Shown piece after piece: positions 51,183 to 59,921 of a stretch of 64,000 nucleotides of DNA; position 1 is the stretch's first letter, and every line of letters starts with the position of its first letter. The stretch is from Shinella zoogloeoides. Lineage in GTDB: Bacteria > Pseudomonadota > Alphaproteobacteria > Rhizobiales > Rhizobiaceae. Where the stretch lies: assembly GCF_033705735.1 (NCBI RefSeq), contig NZ_CP131133.1, positions 1-64,000 on the forward strand. The letters run 5' to 3'. The position numbers were made by a program, and so were the translations under genes. The notes under the pieces were generated by a model. It made no database searches. It was not told where the DNA came from and was given only the letters and a program-made list of their open reading frames with translations.

Positions 51183-53102
51183 TTGGTAAACCCGTTTGAG
51201 AAACGCGCAACGGAGTATCTCCAGCAGGACGAGGCGTTTCTGGCAGTCGTGACGCCGGAACCTCTTTCGACGTTCTTCGAGAAGCCAGCCCAGGAGGGGA
51301 GGCTCTACGACCGCCTTGCGATGGTGATTGGAACGCCCGGGAGTGGCAAGACCACACTAGCGCGACTCTTCAAATATTCGACGCTGCGGATCCTTCTGCG
51401 AAACCGTGGATTTGAAACCTATAAGAATCTCATTGATGGACTTTCTGCCTGTCGTGCGATCGCGGACGGGCAACCTGCTGTAATTGGGTGCAGAATTTCG
51501 CTTGAGAGCGAGTATCGGGAATTCTGGGAGTTCCCCTATCCGGACACGCTGAAGGCCTCCCTTACCGTGGCGCTCCTTCAGGCGCGCGCCGTTCTCGCCT
51601 GGCTCCGAGATGCGCAGGCCGCCGGCATTGCGTTGGAAGACATTGACATTGTTGCACGACCTGATGCGGAAGCCGCACTTGAAGCGATCGGGGGAGCCAA
51701 TGGTGTCGGCCTACAGCGGCGAGCGCGTGAGATGGAAACTGCGATCTATGAGATTTCCGCGGCACTGGTGCCTCCGGACATTGATGAGGTTGAACAGAAC
51801 GCCGCTGCAACCGCTTATCGGCCACTGGATGTCATTGACGCGTTTAGCGTGAAGGACGGAAATGACCTCCTTCAGCTCACGCCCCTCGTCGTATTCGATG
51901 ACGCCCACTACCTGCACCCTAGCCAGCTTTTGGCGCTCCAGAGATGGCTCGCCCGTCGGGAGCTTCGCGTTGCACGATGGATCCTTACCCGCTTGGATGC
52001 ACTCGCCCCGGCTGATGTTTTAATCGAAGGGCAGAATGTTTTCGAGGAGGATGAACCTGGGTTGAAGCTCGCCAGAGAGGTGACGACCATCTGGATGCAA
52101 AGCAGCGAGGGCCGCGCCAACCAGCGTCGCGCATTCCGCAAAATGGCAAAGGATATGGCCGGCCGATATCTCAGCCAAATGGAAGTCTTCAATCGGAGGG
52201 GTCTCAATACGCTTGGTGATCTGCTTTCAACTCACGTCGACACGTTGGCGCCGTCCAAGGTGGAGAAACTGGCGAAGAAGGTTGCTGCAACCCAGCGACG
52301 ATACTCAATTACCGCCGAACGTCGGACAATTCTTGAGCGCGAAGTTGGCGACTATCTCGAGAAGGGCGCGGAGAACTCCGAGGATATGAAGCTCTCGCTG
52401 CTCTCCATCCTACTGGAGCGCTACGCGAACAGAACGCCTCAGCGCGGTCTTTTCGAAGATGAACCGGAAGTGGATATGGAGCCCTCGAAGCCGTTGACCG
52501 CAGGCGCAGCAGTGGCCGACGGCGCGAGGATTCATCTCCTCCATCAGTTTGATCGCCCCTACTATTACGGTATCGATGCGCTGTGTGACGCAAGTTCCGA
52601 AAACGCCGAGCAGTTTCTCCACTTGGCTGCGCGGCTCGTTGCGCAATCAGAGACTCAGCTCATTCGGTCGAAGTCGCCGACGCTATCGAGCCAGGTCCAG
52701 CACAATCTGTTGAGAGAACGGGCCGACGAGATGATACGCGGTTGGGATTTCCCGCTTCATCATCTGGTTAGGCGGCTGTCTCAGGGCATCGCTGATCAGT
52801 GCGTCGTCAAGAGCCTTGAGGGGAATGCCCCGTTGAACGGGGGCGCCAACGCTTTCGGGATTCCCCAAGAAGACTTCGACCAGATCCCGAAACTGTACCC
52901 GGACTTGGCGAAGGTGCTGCAGTTCGGAGTTGCGTACAATGCCTTTGTGCTGATCCCCAATCATAGCACGAAAAACCGCAACTGGTGCCTAGTGGAGCTG
53001 TCAGGCGTCTTGCTGATCCGAAACGGCCTGACGCTGAAGAGGGGCGGCTTTCTGGAGCGGCGTGTCGAGGACCTCGTGCGTTTGACTGAAGAGGCTCCGT
53101 GA
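51183..53102 (+). CDS. ORC/CDC6-like P-loop ATPase
   Basis: A 639-residue protein. Walker A is MVIGTPGSGKTTLARLFKYS near residue 46; the likely Walker B is PLVVFDDAHYLHPSQLLALQ near residue 234; a sensor-like region ARWILTRLDALAPADVLI follows. The C-terminal half is helical, with DALCDASSENAEQFLHLAAR, and ends in a winged-helix-like region. The start is a TTG at 51183 with AGGTGAGA just upstream; no ATG occurs before Walker A. It lies seven bases after the PRTase gene and overlaps the next by ATGA. It is probably a sensor or regulator ATPase that controls the other four products. Confidence 0.68.
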   Translation: MVNPFEKRATEYLQQDEAFLAVVTPEPLSTFFEKPAQEGRLYDRLAMVIGTPGSGKTTLARLFKYSTLRILLRNRGFETYKNLIDGLSACRAIADGQPAVIGCRISLESEYREFWEFPYPDTLKASLTVALLQARAVLAWLRDAQAAGIALEDIDIVARPDAEAALEAIGGANGVGLQRRAREMETAIYEISAALVPPDIDEVEQNAAATAYRPLDVIDAFSVKDGNDLLQLTPLVVFDDAHYLHPSQLLALQRWLARRELRVARWILTRLDALAPADVLIEGQNVFEEDEPGLKLAREVTTIWMQSSEGRANQRRAFRKMAKDMAGRYLSQMEVFNRRGLNTLGDLLSTHVDTLAPSKVEKLAKKVAATQRRYSITAERRTILEREVGDYLEKGAENSEDMKLSLLSILLERYANRTPQRGLFEDEPEVDMEPSKPLTAGAAVADGARIHLLHQFDRPYYYGIDALCDASSENAEQFLHLAARLVAQSETQLIRSKSPTLSSQVQHNLLRERADEMIRGWDFPLHHLVRRLSQGIADQCVVKSLEGNAPLNGGANAFGIPQEDFDQIPKLYPDLAKVLQFGVAYNAFVLIPNHSTKNRNWCLVELSGVLLIRNGLTLKRGGFLERRVEDLVRLTEEAP

Positions 53103-54211
53103 TGGCTCGAGATTGGCGATGGGACCCGTGTGTCTCGCATGATGGCATCGAAGCCGAGCGCTTCGTTGCCGAATATTTTCCAGAGGCGCATCGTAAGACG
53201 TTGCTGATTGCTGGGGCCGGATTTGATCCGAGAGCAACCCAGGTCGTGGACCGGTTAGCAACTGGTGGCGCTGACCTCAAAGCGTTGTTCGTACGTGAGA
53301 GCAGACCGAATCCAGACGGCGAGTTGACGCGCCGTGCCGAGGCGAACATCGAGCGGCTGAAGTCCGCTATACCCAATCACGAAATCGTCCCGATCGAGAT
53401 TTTTGGCGCTGACGGCGCGGTTGTCGGAGGGAGGAATGTCGCCGCGGCCGCATCTCGTCAAGATATGGCGTCTGTGACTGATGTCGTCGTCGATATCAGC
53501 GCACTTTCCGTTGGTACCGCATTTCCTCTTATTCGGTACTTCGTTGAACTCATCGATCGAGGAAGGGGACCGAAGAACCTCCATTTGTTCGTAGCGCACG
53601 ACCCTAGTCTCGATTCCCAAATCTCCTCTATCGCAGGCGATGCGCCCGGCTATGTTCACGGTTTTAAGGGTGGACTCACGCTTGACGCTGCGGCCAATGC
53701 AGCCAAACTGTGGCTACCTCAGCTCGCGAAGGGGAGGCGGCAGGCGCTTTCGCGTGTCCATGACTTCGTCGTTCCCCATGATACATGCCCAATCTTGCCG
53801 TTTCCGGCCCGTGACCCTCGGTTGGGCGATATGCTCGCTGAGGAATATATGGTTGAGTTCGAAAGCGCCTGGAAGGTCGATGCCCGCGATGTCGTTTATG
53901 CGGATGAGCAGGACCCATTGCACCTCTACCGAACGATCCTTCGTCTAGACGATCTACGCAAACCAGTGTTTCGCGATGCTGGCGGTTCAATCCTTATTCT
54001 ATCCCCGCTCGGTACGAAGGTCATGTCGCTAGGAGCGCTGATGGCCGCCTTGGAAAGGGATTTACCAGTCGCTTACCTTGAGTCGATAGGGTATGATTTC
54101 AAAGCGTCGGCGGAACGTTCTCTGCCGGCGCCGCATCTCATTCATGTCTGGTTGGAGGGAGACGTTTACCCGCAGCCGCGCCCCAGGCTGAAGAAAGGAC
54201 TGAATCAATGA
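53099..54211 (+). CDS. uncharacterised Rossmann-like protein
   Basis: A 370-residue protein that I do not recognise by name. It begins with a nucleotide-binding-like beta-strand and loop (KTLLIAGAGFDPRATQVVDR, about residues 32-51), has DVVVDISALSVGTAFPLIRY near residue 125, and SILILSPLGTKVMSLGALMA near residue 300, suggesting an alpha/beta enzyme or ligand-binding fold. Its start and stop both overlap neighbours by four bases, so it is an integral member of the operon. There is no transmembrane segment. Confidence 0.6.
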   Translation: MMARDWRWDPCVSHDGIEAERFVAEYFPEAHRKTLLIAGAGFDPRATQVVDRLATGGADLKALFVRESRPNPDGELTRRAEANIERLKSAIPNHEIVPIEIFGADGAVVGGRNVAAAASRQDMASVTDVVVDISALSVGTAFPLIRYFVELIDRGRGPKNLHLFVAHDPSLDSQISSIAGDAPGYVHGFKGGLTLDAAANAAKLWLPQLAKGRRQALSRVHDFVVPHDTCPILPFPARDPRLGDMLAEEYMVEFESAWKVDARDVVYADEQDPLHLYRTILRLDDLRKPVFRDAGGSILILSPLGTKVMSLGALMAALERDLPVAYLESIGYDFKASAERSLPAPHLIHVWLEGDVYPQPRPRLKKGLNQ

Positions 54212-55260
54212 CCACCTTGACCGAAAAGCCCAGCATTTTTGGTACAGGCCTGATCGCACTCGATCTGGTTATTGGCATCGACAGTCATGCGCCAGTCCAT
54301 TCTTGGACCGGTGGTACCTGCGGCAACATCCTTGCGATCATGAGCTATCTTGGCTGGGACGCCTATCCGATCGCCCGTATGAACGGTGACCCTGCTTCGG
54401 AACGGGTCCGTGTTGATCTCGCCCGATGGGGAGTTCATCTCGATTTCACGGACTGCGCCCCGACGGGTCATACGCCAATCATCATACAGCAGATAAAGCG
54501 CGCGCGCGATGGATCCCCGACGCATCGTTTTCTCTGGACATGCCCCCATTGTGGTGAACGTCTGCCAAGCTACCGTCCAGTCACGCAGAATTCTATCGAA
54601 GGCATTCTTCCTGCAATTTCCAATTCGTCCGTCTTCTTCCTTGATCGTGTATCTCGCGCGGCGATCTCTCTCGCGGCTGAGGCGGCACGCTCTGGTGCCG
54701 TTGTCGTCTTCGAGCCTTCGGGAAAGTCCGATGAGAAGCTATTCGAAGAGGCGCTCCAAATTGCTCACGTCGTCAAGTACTCTGATCAGCGACTATCTGA
54801 CGCCGGTGGCGCTATGACGGGCGATCGGGCGACGCTACTTGAGATCCAAACACTGGGTTCGCAGGGACTTCGATATCGGCATCGTTTAGCTGGCGCGTCT
54901 TCTGACTGGACGAACCTCGCTGCCGTGCCCGCCCCTCGGCTAGTAGACACCTGTGGTTCTGGGGACTGGTGTACGGCTGGATTTTTGATGAATGCGGCAT
55001 CAGCGGGTATCCAGGGGCTGAAGCAGATGGGTGAAGCTGATCTCGAAAACGCTTTGCGATATGGGCAAGCTCTCGCTGCTTGGAATTGCGGCTTTGAAGG
55101 CGCTCGCGGTGGGATGTATGCCTTGGACCGGCAAGAGTTTGCGCGACAGATCGATGCGATTCAGTCTGGAAAGCCGGTGCTTCGCATTGTTGAACGGCCG
55201 CAAAGCAGCGAGACCTCTGTTGCATGCCCAGCATGCCCCCGCGAGATTTCTGCAGCGTAA
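54208..55260 (+). CDS. PfkB-family kinase with cysteine knuckles
   Basis: A 350-residue ribokinase-like carbohydrate or nucleoside kinase. GTGLIALDLVIGID opens the fold, SWTGGTCGNILAIMSYLGWD is the substrate-side glycine motif, and LVDTCGSGDWCTAGFLMNAA near residue 246 is the PfkB signature with the catalytic Asp (GSGD). Unusual are FLWTCPHCGERLPS near residue 112 and ACPACP near residue 341, two CxxC pairs that could bind one zinc between them; ordinary PfkB kinases lack these. It ends the operon. Substrate unknown; a PRPP- or nucleoside-related compound fits the neighbours. Confidence 0.8.
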   Translation: MTTLTEKPSIFGTGLIALDLVIGIDSHAPVHSWTGGTCGNILAIMSYLGWDAYPIARMNGDPASERVRVDLARWGVHLDFTDCAPTGHTPIIIQQIKRARDGSPTHRFLWTCPHCGERLPSYRPVTQNSIEGILPAISNSSVFFLDRVSRAAISLAAEAARSGAVVVFEPSGKSDEKLFEEALQIAHVVKYSDQRLSDAGGAMTGDRATLLEIQTLGSQGLRYRHRLAGASSDWTNLAAVPAPRLVDTCGSGDWCTAGFLMNAASAGIQGLKQMGEADLENALRYGQALAAWNCGFEGARGGMYALDRQEFARQIDAIQSGKPVLRIVERPQSSETSVACPACPREISAA

Positions 55261-55675
55261 GACTTCCCGCGTGGGATCGCTACTCACTCGTGCGATAGAG
55301 CGATGGTGCGGCATGCGCGCGTATTCACGATTTTCGTGCGGACATTAATACCACGGTCGTGGGTTCGGATCCCTTCAAGAGCTTTTAGGGAATTGGTAGT
55401 TCGGGTACCGGCCCAGTTGCAGACAATAGCGATACTGCGCTCAACGGCCTCTTCGCACCCGCATTTCGGCCGTTCGATCACCTTCCAGGATTGCTTGAAT
55501 GGGAACAGTCAGCTCAGCAGCCGAATGCCAGAACTGGGTGCAAACGAGCCGAAATTGCCCGACTTGTCCAAAAGGGACAGCGCTTGCGTATTCGACCCCA
55601 GAGACGTTACCGGTCTCAACTTCGGTGGGTTCTTGAACTCAGGCGGCGGGATCCGCTGCTCCAGCTGGTTTAGCC
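55261..55675. other. gene-free stretch before the IS3 element
   Basis: About 410 bases with no convincing coding region. A stretch around 55365 (GGGTTCGGATCCC) looks loosely like a tRNA T-arm but the rest of a tRNA cannot be built. It may be the scar between the operon island and IS material. Confidence 0.4.
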
Positions 55676-55708
55676 TGAATAGCCCCGAGTTTCGTAGACA
55701 CCCCCGGG

Positions 55709-56569
55709 TTAGATTTTCTGCTGCCTCTCGAACTCGACGGGCGACAGCATTCCGTTTCTGACGTGCTTGCGTTTCGGGTTGTAGAACATTTCGATGTAGT
55801 CGAATACGTCCTGGCGAGCTTCATCGCGAGAGCGGTAGACCCTGCGACGTATCCTCTCCCGCTTCAGAAGATTGAAGAAGCTCTCGGCGACCGCATTGTC
55901 ATGGCAGTTGCCGCGTCGGCTCATCGAGTGAACCAGATTGTGGTGCCTGAGGAACGAGGCCCAGTCCATGCTGGTGAACTGCGAACCCTGATCCGAATGA
56001 ATCAGCACTTTGTCCTTCGGCTTTCGCCTCCACACCGCCATGAGCAGAGCCTGCAATACGACGTCCGTGGTCTGTCGGCTCTGCATCGCCCAGCCGATGA
56101 CCCGGCGAGAATAGAGGTCGATGACGACCGCAAGGTAAGCGAAGCCCTCGCAGGTTCGGATGTAGGTGATGTCCGTGACCCAGGCCTTGTCCGGAGCCGC
56201 GACGTCAAATTGCCGGTCGAGTGTGTTGTCGATAGCGACGGCAGGCCTGCCGCCATAGACGCCGGGACGACGTTTGTAGCCGATCTGCGCCTTGATCCCG
56301 GCGAGACGCGTCAGGCGCGCGACCCGGTTCGGGCAGCACATCTCTCCCTGATCGAGAAGGTCGTCGTGCAGCTTGCGATAACCGTAGACCTTGCCGCTCT
56401 CTTCCCATGCCTTCAGGAGCAGATCGGTCTGTCGCTTGTCCTCGTTGGCTCGCCTGCTCAGCGGGTTCTTCAGCCAAGTGTAAAATCCACTCGGGTGAAC
56501 CCGCAGAAGGCGGCACATCGTCCGCACCGAAAACTGCAAGCGATGCAGAGCAATGAACGCGTACTTCAC
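55709..56569 (-). CDS. IS3-family transposase OrfB
   Basis: A 286-residue integrase-core protein: WVTDITYIRTCEGFAYLAVV holds the first Asp, VLIHSDQGSQFTSMDWASFL the second, and GNCHDNAVAESFFNLLKRER the Glu. The N-terminal HTH_21 region reads FSVRTMCRLLRVHPSGFYTW. It overlaps orfA by four bases, and the fused OrfAB is normally made by frameshifting. Confidence 0.93.
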   Translation of the reverse strand: MKYAFIALHRLQFSVRTMCRLLRVHPSGFYTWLKNPLSRRANEDKRQTDLLLKAWEESGKVYGYRKLHDDLLDQGEMCCPNRVARLTRLAGIKAQIGYKRRPGVYGGRPAVAIDNTLDRQFDVAAPDKAWVTDITYIRTCEGFAYLAVVIDLYSRRVIGWAMQSRQTTDVVLQALLMAVWRRKPKDKVLIHSDQGSQFTSMDWASFLRHHNLVHSMSRRGNCHDNAVAESFFNLLKRERIRRRVYRSRDEARQDVFDYIEMFYNPKRKHVRNGMLSPVEFERQQKI

Positions 56570-56835
56570 TTTGCATCCCTGGCGAAATACGCGGCCGCTT
56601 TTTTTAGGATGTCTCGCTCCTCGGTGACGCGAGCCAGTTCCTTCTTCAGCCTCCTGATCTCCTCAGCCTCGTCGTTGTCTTTGCCGTTCGACGCAGCAAA
56701 CTTCTTCTTCCATTCATATAGGGAATGCTGGCTCACACCGAGGCGCTGAGAAACCTCAGCAACCGGATAGCCTCGCTCCGTGATCTGGCGAACCGCGTCA
56801 CGCTTAAACTCTTCGCTGAAATTCGATTTGCTCAT
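56566..56835 (-). CDS. IS3-family transposase OrfA
   Basis: An 89-residue helix-turn-helix protein beginning MSKSNFSEEFKRDAVRQITE, with VSQRLGVSQHSLYEWKKKFA as recognition helix and the leucine-zipper-like IRRLKKELARVTEERDILKK. A run of seven A (coding strand, near 56602) just before the end is a plausible slippery site for OrfAB synthesis. Confidence 0.92.
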   Translation of the reverse strand: MSKSNFSEEFKRDAVRQITERGYPVAEVSQRLGVSQHSLYEWKKKFAASNGKDNDEAEEIRRLKKELARVTEERDILKKAAAYFARDAK

Positions 56836-57014
56836 GATGCTCTTCTTGCCTCAAAATTAGGAAAGAAGGCGTCTACAAATCTTGGGGCTATTCAGTCCAA
56901 ACATTCAGCTTGCCTATTGTTGGGCTCATTATCCAGAGCAACGTTTTATCTGGGGCCACGCGATTCTGACGTCTGGGATCGGCGGAAAGGGTCAGCGTGG
57001 AGCTCGTGATAAAA

Positions 57015-58031
57015 TTATAAGGACCGGAGGTAGGAAAGCAGATCCGGCTTTGGCTTCCAAGGCGTTGTCTTCGCGGGTTCGATGCCGGCGTGCTTCCAAA
57101 AGTTCTGTAGCGCATCGCTCTTCATCTTCAGGTTCGTCGAGATATACCGGTTCGTGGTCGCGATGCTGGAATGCCCAAGATAATCGCGGATCACCGTCAC
57201 GTCGGTGCCCGACTGCAGGAGCGCGACGGCGCAGCTGTGGCGGAAAACGTGAGGAGTGATGCGGTCCCGAGCCAGCCTGGGTCGATCTTGGACGACTGGC
57301 GAGGCATGCTTGGTAAGGATGTATGCAGCTCCATCGCGGGTCAGCGGTTGGCCGTGACGGTTCATGAAAACATGCTGCTGGCCCGCAGCGCCCGACAGGT
57401 TTTGCAGGCGCCGCAACGCGTCGGCCGTCTCGCGCCATAGCGGAACGAGCCGCTCCTTGCGGCCCTTACCACGCAATCGGGCTTGGTGCGGTGGCGTCAG
57501 TTGAAGGTCCTGCCATAGCAGGCCGGTTGCTTCGCTCACTCTGGCGCCGCAATTATAGAGGAAAAGCAGCAGCGTGTAATCGCGCCAGCCGCTGCGGGTC
57601 CGCCGATCGGGATGGGAGATGATGGCCCGCACGTCGGTTGCTTCGAGATAGGTTGCGGGCTTCTGCCTCGCCCGCTTCGACGGGAGCGCCAACACCTGCG
57701 TGTAACGGAGCGCATTGTCGAGATCGTTGCGCAAGAGGTGCTTGAAGAAGCTGCGAAGTGCGGCACGGCGGCAGTTGCGCGTCGCGGTGGAGTTGGATCT
57801 TCCGTCCTCGAGATGATCGAGGAACCCAGCGACGGTGTCGGCGTCGAGATCCTCCAGCACAAGCGCGGCGGCCTCGCGGCCACGACGCTGGGCAACGAAC
57901 TGAAACAGCAGCTTGAGCGTGTCGCGATAGGCGCGCGTCGTATGTGGGCTGGCGCCGCGCTGACGCGGCAAATAGTTGGAGAAGAACGACTCCACCAGAG
58001 CGAACAGCATCTGAGGTCCGACCTTACTCAT
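57015..58031 (-). CDS. RIT-C-like tyrosine recombinase
   Basis: A 338-residue tyrosine recombinase of the same type as the RIT C gene at 14220. The core reads [40 protein letters not shown] and [20 protein letters not shown]. It overlaps the chimeric gene upstream by four bases, as RIT B and C do. A RIT A gene is not present, so this is the remaining half of a second, damaged RIT element. Confidence 0.85.
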   Translation of the reverse strand: MSKVGPQMLFALVESFFSNYLPRQRGASPHTTRAYRDTLKLLFQFVAQRRGREAAALVLEDLDADTVAGFLDHLEDGRSNSTATRNCRRAALRSFFKHLLRNDLDNALRYTQVLALPSKRARQKPATYLEATDVRAIISHPDRRTRSGWRDYTLLLFLYNCGARVSEATGLLWQDLQLTPPHQARLRGKGRKERLVPLWRETADALRRLQNLSGAAGQQHVFMNRHGQPLTRDGAAYILTKHASPVVQDRPRLARDRITPHVFRHSCAVALLQSGTDVTVIRDYLGHSSIATTNRYISTNLKMKSDALQNFWKHAGIEPAKTTPWKPKPDLLSYLRSL

Positions 58032-58828
58032 CGTGGCTGCCTGGCGTGTCGCATATGTTGTTCGAAGCGTGTGCTCGCGAGTTCCAGGAGTTGCGGCGTC
58101 GCCTTCAGATAGACCTCGGTGCCAATGACGTTCTGGTGCCCGAGATAGGCCGAAAGCCAGGGGAGCTTGGCGTGAATGTCAGCACCTTCCTGGGCCCATG
58201 CCGTCAGGCGGTGAACCGCGAACGCATGCCGAAACTCATATGGGCGCGCTCCTACGCGCCCCTGCACTGGCTTGATATCGAGGCGGCGCAGGAGTTTGCG
58301 AATAGCTTCGGACGCAGCGTGGGTAGCCTTGGTCACGTATGGAAAGAGGTAGATGATAGCGAGGCCGCCAGCGATCATCACGTAGGTGAGCGTCGGAACC
58401 CCGATAAGTTCGGGCAACTGGGCCATGAAGATCAGGATCGCAAGTGCGTTGACGAAGCCCGTGATGACCGAGCGGGAGACAAAGCGCATCACGCGGCCAA
58501 GCCTCAGCCATCCCGCGACGATCTGGATGATGCCCATCAGGATGGTGGCGGCGAACAGATACTGAAGACCGTGCTCCTTGACCAACGAGATCATGACAAC
58601 GGCGGTCGCCGCCGTGGCGGCAGAGATCATCCCCGGCCGACCGCCCACGAAGGCAGCCACGCAAGCGATTGCGAAGGAGGCGTAGAGGCCAACCTTCGGA
58701 TCGACGCCTGCGATCACGGAGAAGCCAATTGCTTCCGGGATGAGCGCGAGGGCGACGACGATGCCCGAGAGCACGTCGCCACGGATGTTGGAGAACCACT
58801 CCTGACGGTAGTTTGAAAGAGTTCGCAT
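58028..58828 (-). CDS. chimeric ORF: SulP permease N-terminus fused to RIT-B-like recombinase C-terminus
   Basis: Residues 1-168 are the start of a SulP-family anion permease: [60 protein letters not shown] and [11 protein letters not shown], several transmembrane helices but no STAS domain. From about residue 169 it changes without a stop into a tyrosine recombinase end: [40 protein letters not shown] and [20 protein letters not shown]. The junction is near 58324. Neither half is complete. It probably arose when a RIT-like element inserted into, or deleted into, a permease gene. Whether it is expressed is unknown; ATG at 58828. Confidence 0.8.
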   Translation of the reverse strand: MRTLSNYRQEWFSNIRGDVLSGIVVALALIPEAIGFSVIAGVDPKVGLYASFAIACVAAFVGGRPGMISAATAATAVVMISLVKEHGLQYLFAATILMGIIQIVAGWLRLGRVMRFVSRSVITGFVNALAILIFMAQLPELIGVPTLTYVMIAGGLAIIYLFPYVTKATHAASEAIRKLLRRLDIKPVQGRVGARPYEFRHAFAVHRLTAWAQEGADIHAKLPWLSAYLGHQNVIGTEVYLKATPQLLELASTRFEQHMRHARQPR

Positions 58829-58843
58829 GGGAGGTTTTTTCAC

Positions 58844-59082
58844 AGTTGAGGCAACGGGCCGAGCAAAACTCGGTCCTCGAAAATGGAATAGGTTGCGTTG
58901 CTGTGTTGTCTGGCGGATCGGCGGCCAGAAGAGCCACCCGGAGTCTCACCGGGTCCTTGTGGATGACGCTAAGTAGCTCACGCAGTCCAGTTTTGCAATT
59001 ACGTCTCGGTCTGAACCCGCCCGCCACAAAACATAGAACGCGGCGTCAAGGTGCGGGTGTGACACCGCTTACGCTGTGACAG
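58844..59082. other. gene-free stretch upstream of the chimeric ORF
   Basis: About 240 bases with no recognised coding sequence; it should contain the original promoter of the sulfate-permease-like gene. Homology to the IS1111-type element starts at about 59083. Confidence 0.4.
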
Positions 59083-59275
59083 CTTACGTTGAAACTGAAC
59101 CTCGCCGTTCATCGACGCCCCGTGAACCTGGAAAACGGATTTTGCCAGATCCACACCAATCATCGTATCGATACTCATGGTTGCCGTTCTCTCCTTCGTA
59201 GCTTGAACCAAAACTACGCTGGCACATCTTGATGCCGTCAGGGAGGGCGGCAACCACCCCATCTCGTTGATCAGA
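59083..59275 (-). pseudogene. second IS1111-type remnant, 5' end
   Basis: The first 33 codons of the IS1111-type transposase (MSIDTMIGVDLAKSVFQVHG) and its upstream region are nearly identical to 18140-18310. The rest of the gene is absent. On the far side it runs into IS427-type sequence at the same point as the first copy does. Confidence 0.8.
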
Positions 59276-59697
59276 GTCAGAAGATAACGGTTGCAGCGAG
59301 AGCGATGGCGGAGAGGAAGGCCATTGGGCACCTGTCTTATCGCGTGGCGACACGCCGCCAGTCTTTGAGACGCCCGAACATGATTTCGATCCGGTTGCGC
59401 CGTTTGTAGTGACGTTTGTCGTATTTGATAGTCTTGTTGCGGGATTTCCGACCCGGAATGGAGGGCGTGATGCCCTTGTCGCCCAGCGTTTCCAGCGGTT
59501 ATAAAGCGTCTTCGCCGGGCCATACTCCTTCGGCGCATCGCACCACCTGAGCCCGTTGCGGTTGACGAAGATGATGCCGCTCAGAACGCGTCGATCATCA
59601 ACGCGCTGGCGACCATAACAAATTACTCATCAGTCAGGCTCCTGCACGCCCGTCTGAATCACAGCCATTTCTTCAAATCAATGGGTCCTGAGCCTAG
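59276..59697 (-). pseudogene. IS427-type element with internal deletion
   Basis: Minus-strand pieces of orfA (DDRRVLSGIIFVNRNGLRWC, then DAPKEYGPAKTLYNRW) and of orfB (YKRRNRIEIMFGRLKDWRRV, then ATRYDRCPMAFLSAIALAAT) are joined with the middle of the gene missing. The terminal sequence GGTCCTGAGCCTAG lies at 59684-59697. It cuts off the GntR gene next to it. Confidence 0.78.
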
Positions 59698-59826
59698 AAG
59701 CCGTTCGCCAGGCTTGAATACGCCTGTAGTGATGGCTTGGCGAAGTTTCTCCACTGTCTGCTGCGCGGCGATACACGGAAATCCATGGCGGTCGTTCTTG
59801 ACGAGCTCCTCTTTTGCGGAACCCAT
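59698..59826 (-). pseudogene. GntR-family regulator, N-terminal fragment
   Basis: The frame starts at ATG 59826 and reads MGSAKEELVKNDRHGFPCIA then QQTVEKLRQAITTGVFKPGE RL before running into the IS427 end. TVEKLRQAI..G.F.PGERL is the start of the GntR winged-helix. DNA-binding and FCD domains are gone. It is divergent from the 59922 catabolic genes, the usual place for their repressor. Confidence 0.75.
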
Positions 59827-59865
59827 AGATAATTTTGTCTGCTTTGCATCAACTAAGATTGACAG

Positions 59866-59877
59866 AATGTAAGACAA
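59866..59877. promoter_or_regulatory. operator-like word upstream of the DUF1185 gene
   Basis: AATGTAAGACAA lies between the broken GntR gene and the DUF1185 gene. Its exact reverse complement occurs at 61869-61880. The TTGT-n3-ACA core fits FadR/GntR-type operators. Confidence 0.5.
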
Positions 59878-59921
59878 ATGATTATGCTGTCTCAGGCATA
59901 GAGTTTGGGAGATACAAACAC

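Larger units (their letters stand above)
55675..56895 (-). mobile_element. complete IS3-family element
   Basis: The ends CTGAATAGCCCCGAG (55675) and its counterpart CTTGGGGCTATTCAG (ending 56895) form an imperfect inverted repeat of about 28 bases including GTAGAC near the inner edge. Both open reading frames between are intact. No clear three- or four-base target duplication is visible. A damaged second copy of the same element lies at 2.2-2.5 kb. Confidence 0.85.

Noticed and set aside
55340..55400. tRNA-like 3' half (GGGTTCGGATCCC) as a possible integration site
   Set aside because: The T-stem pairs poorly and no acceptor, D or anticodon arms can be built around it.
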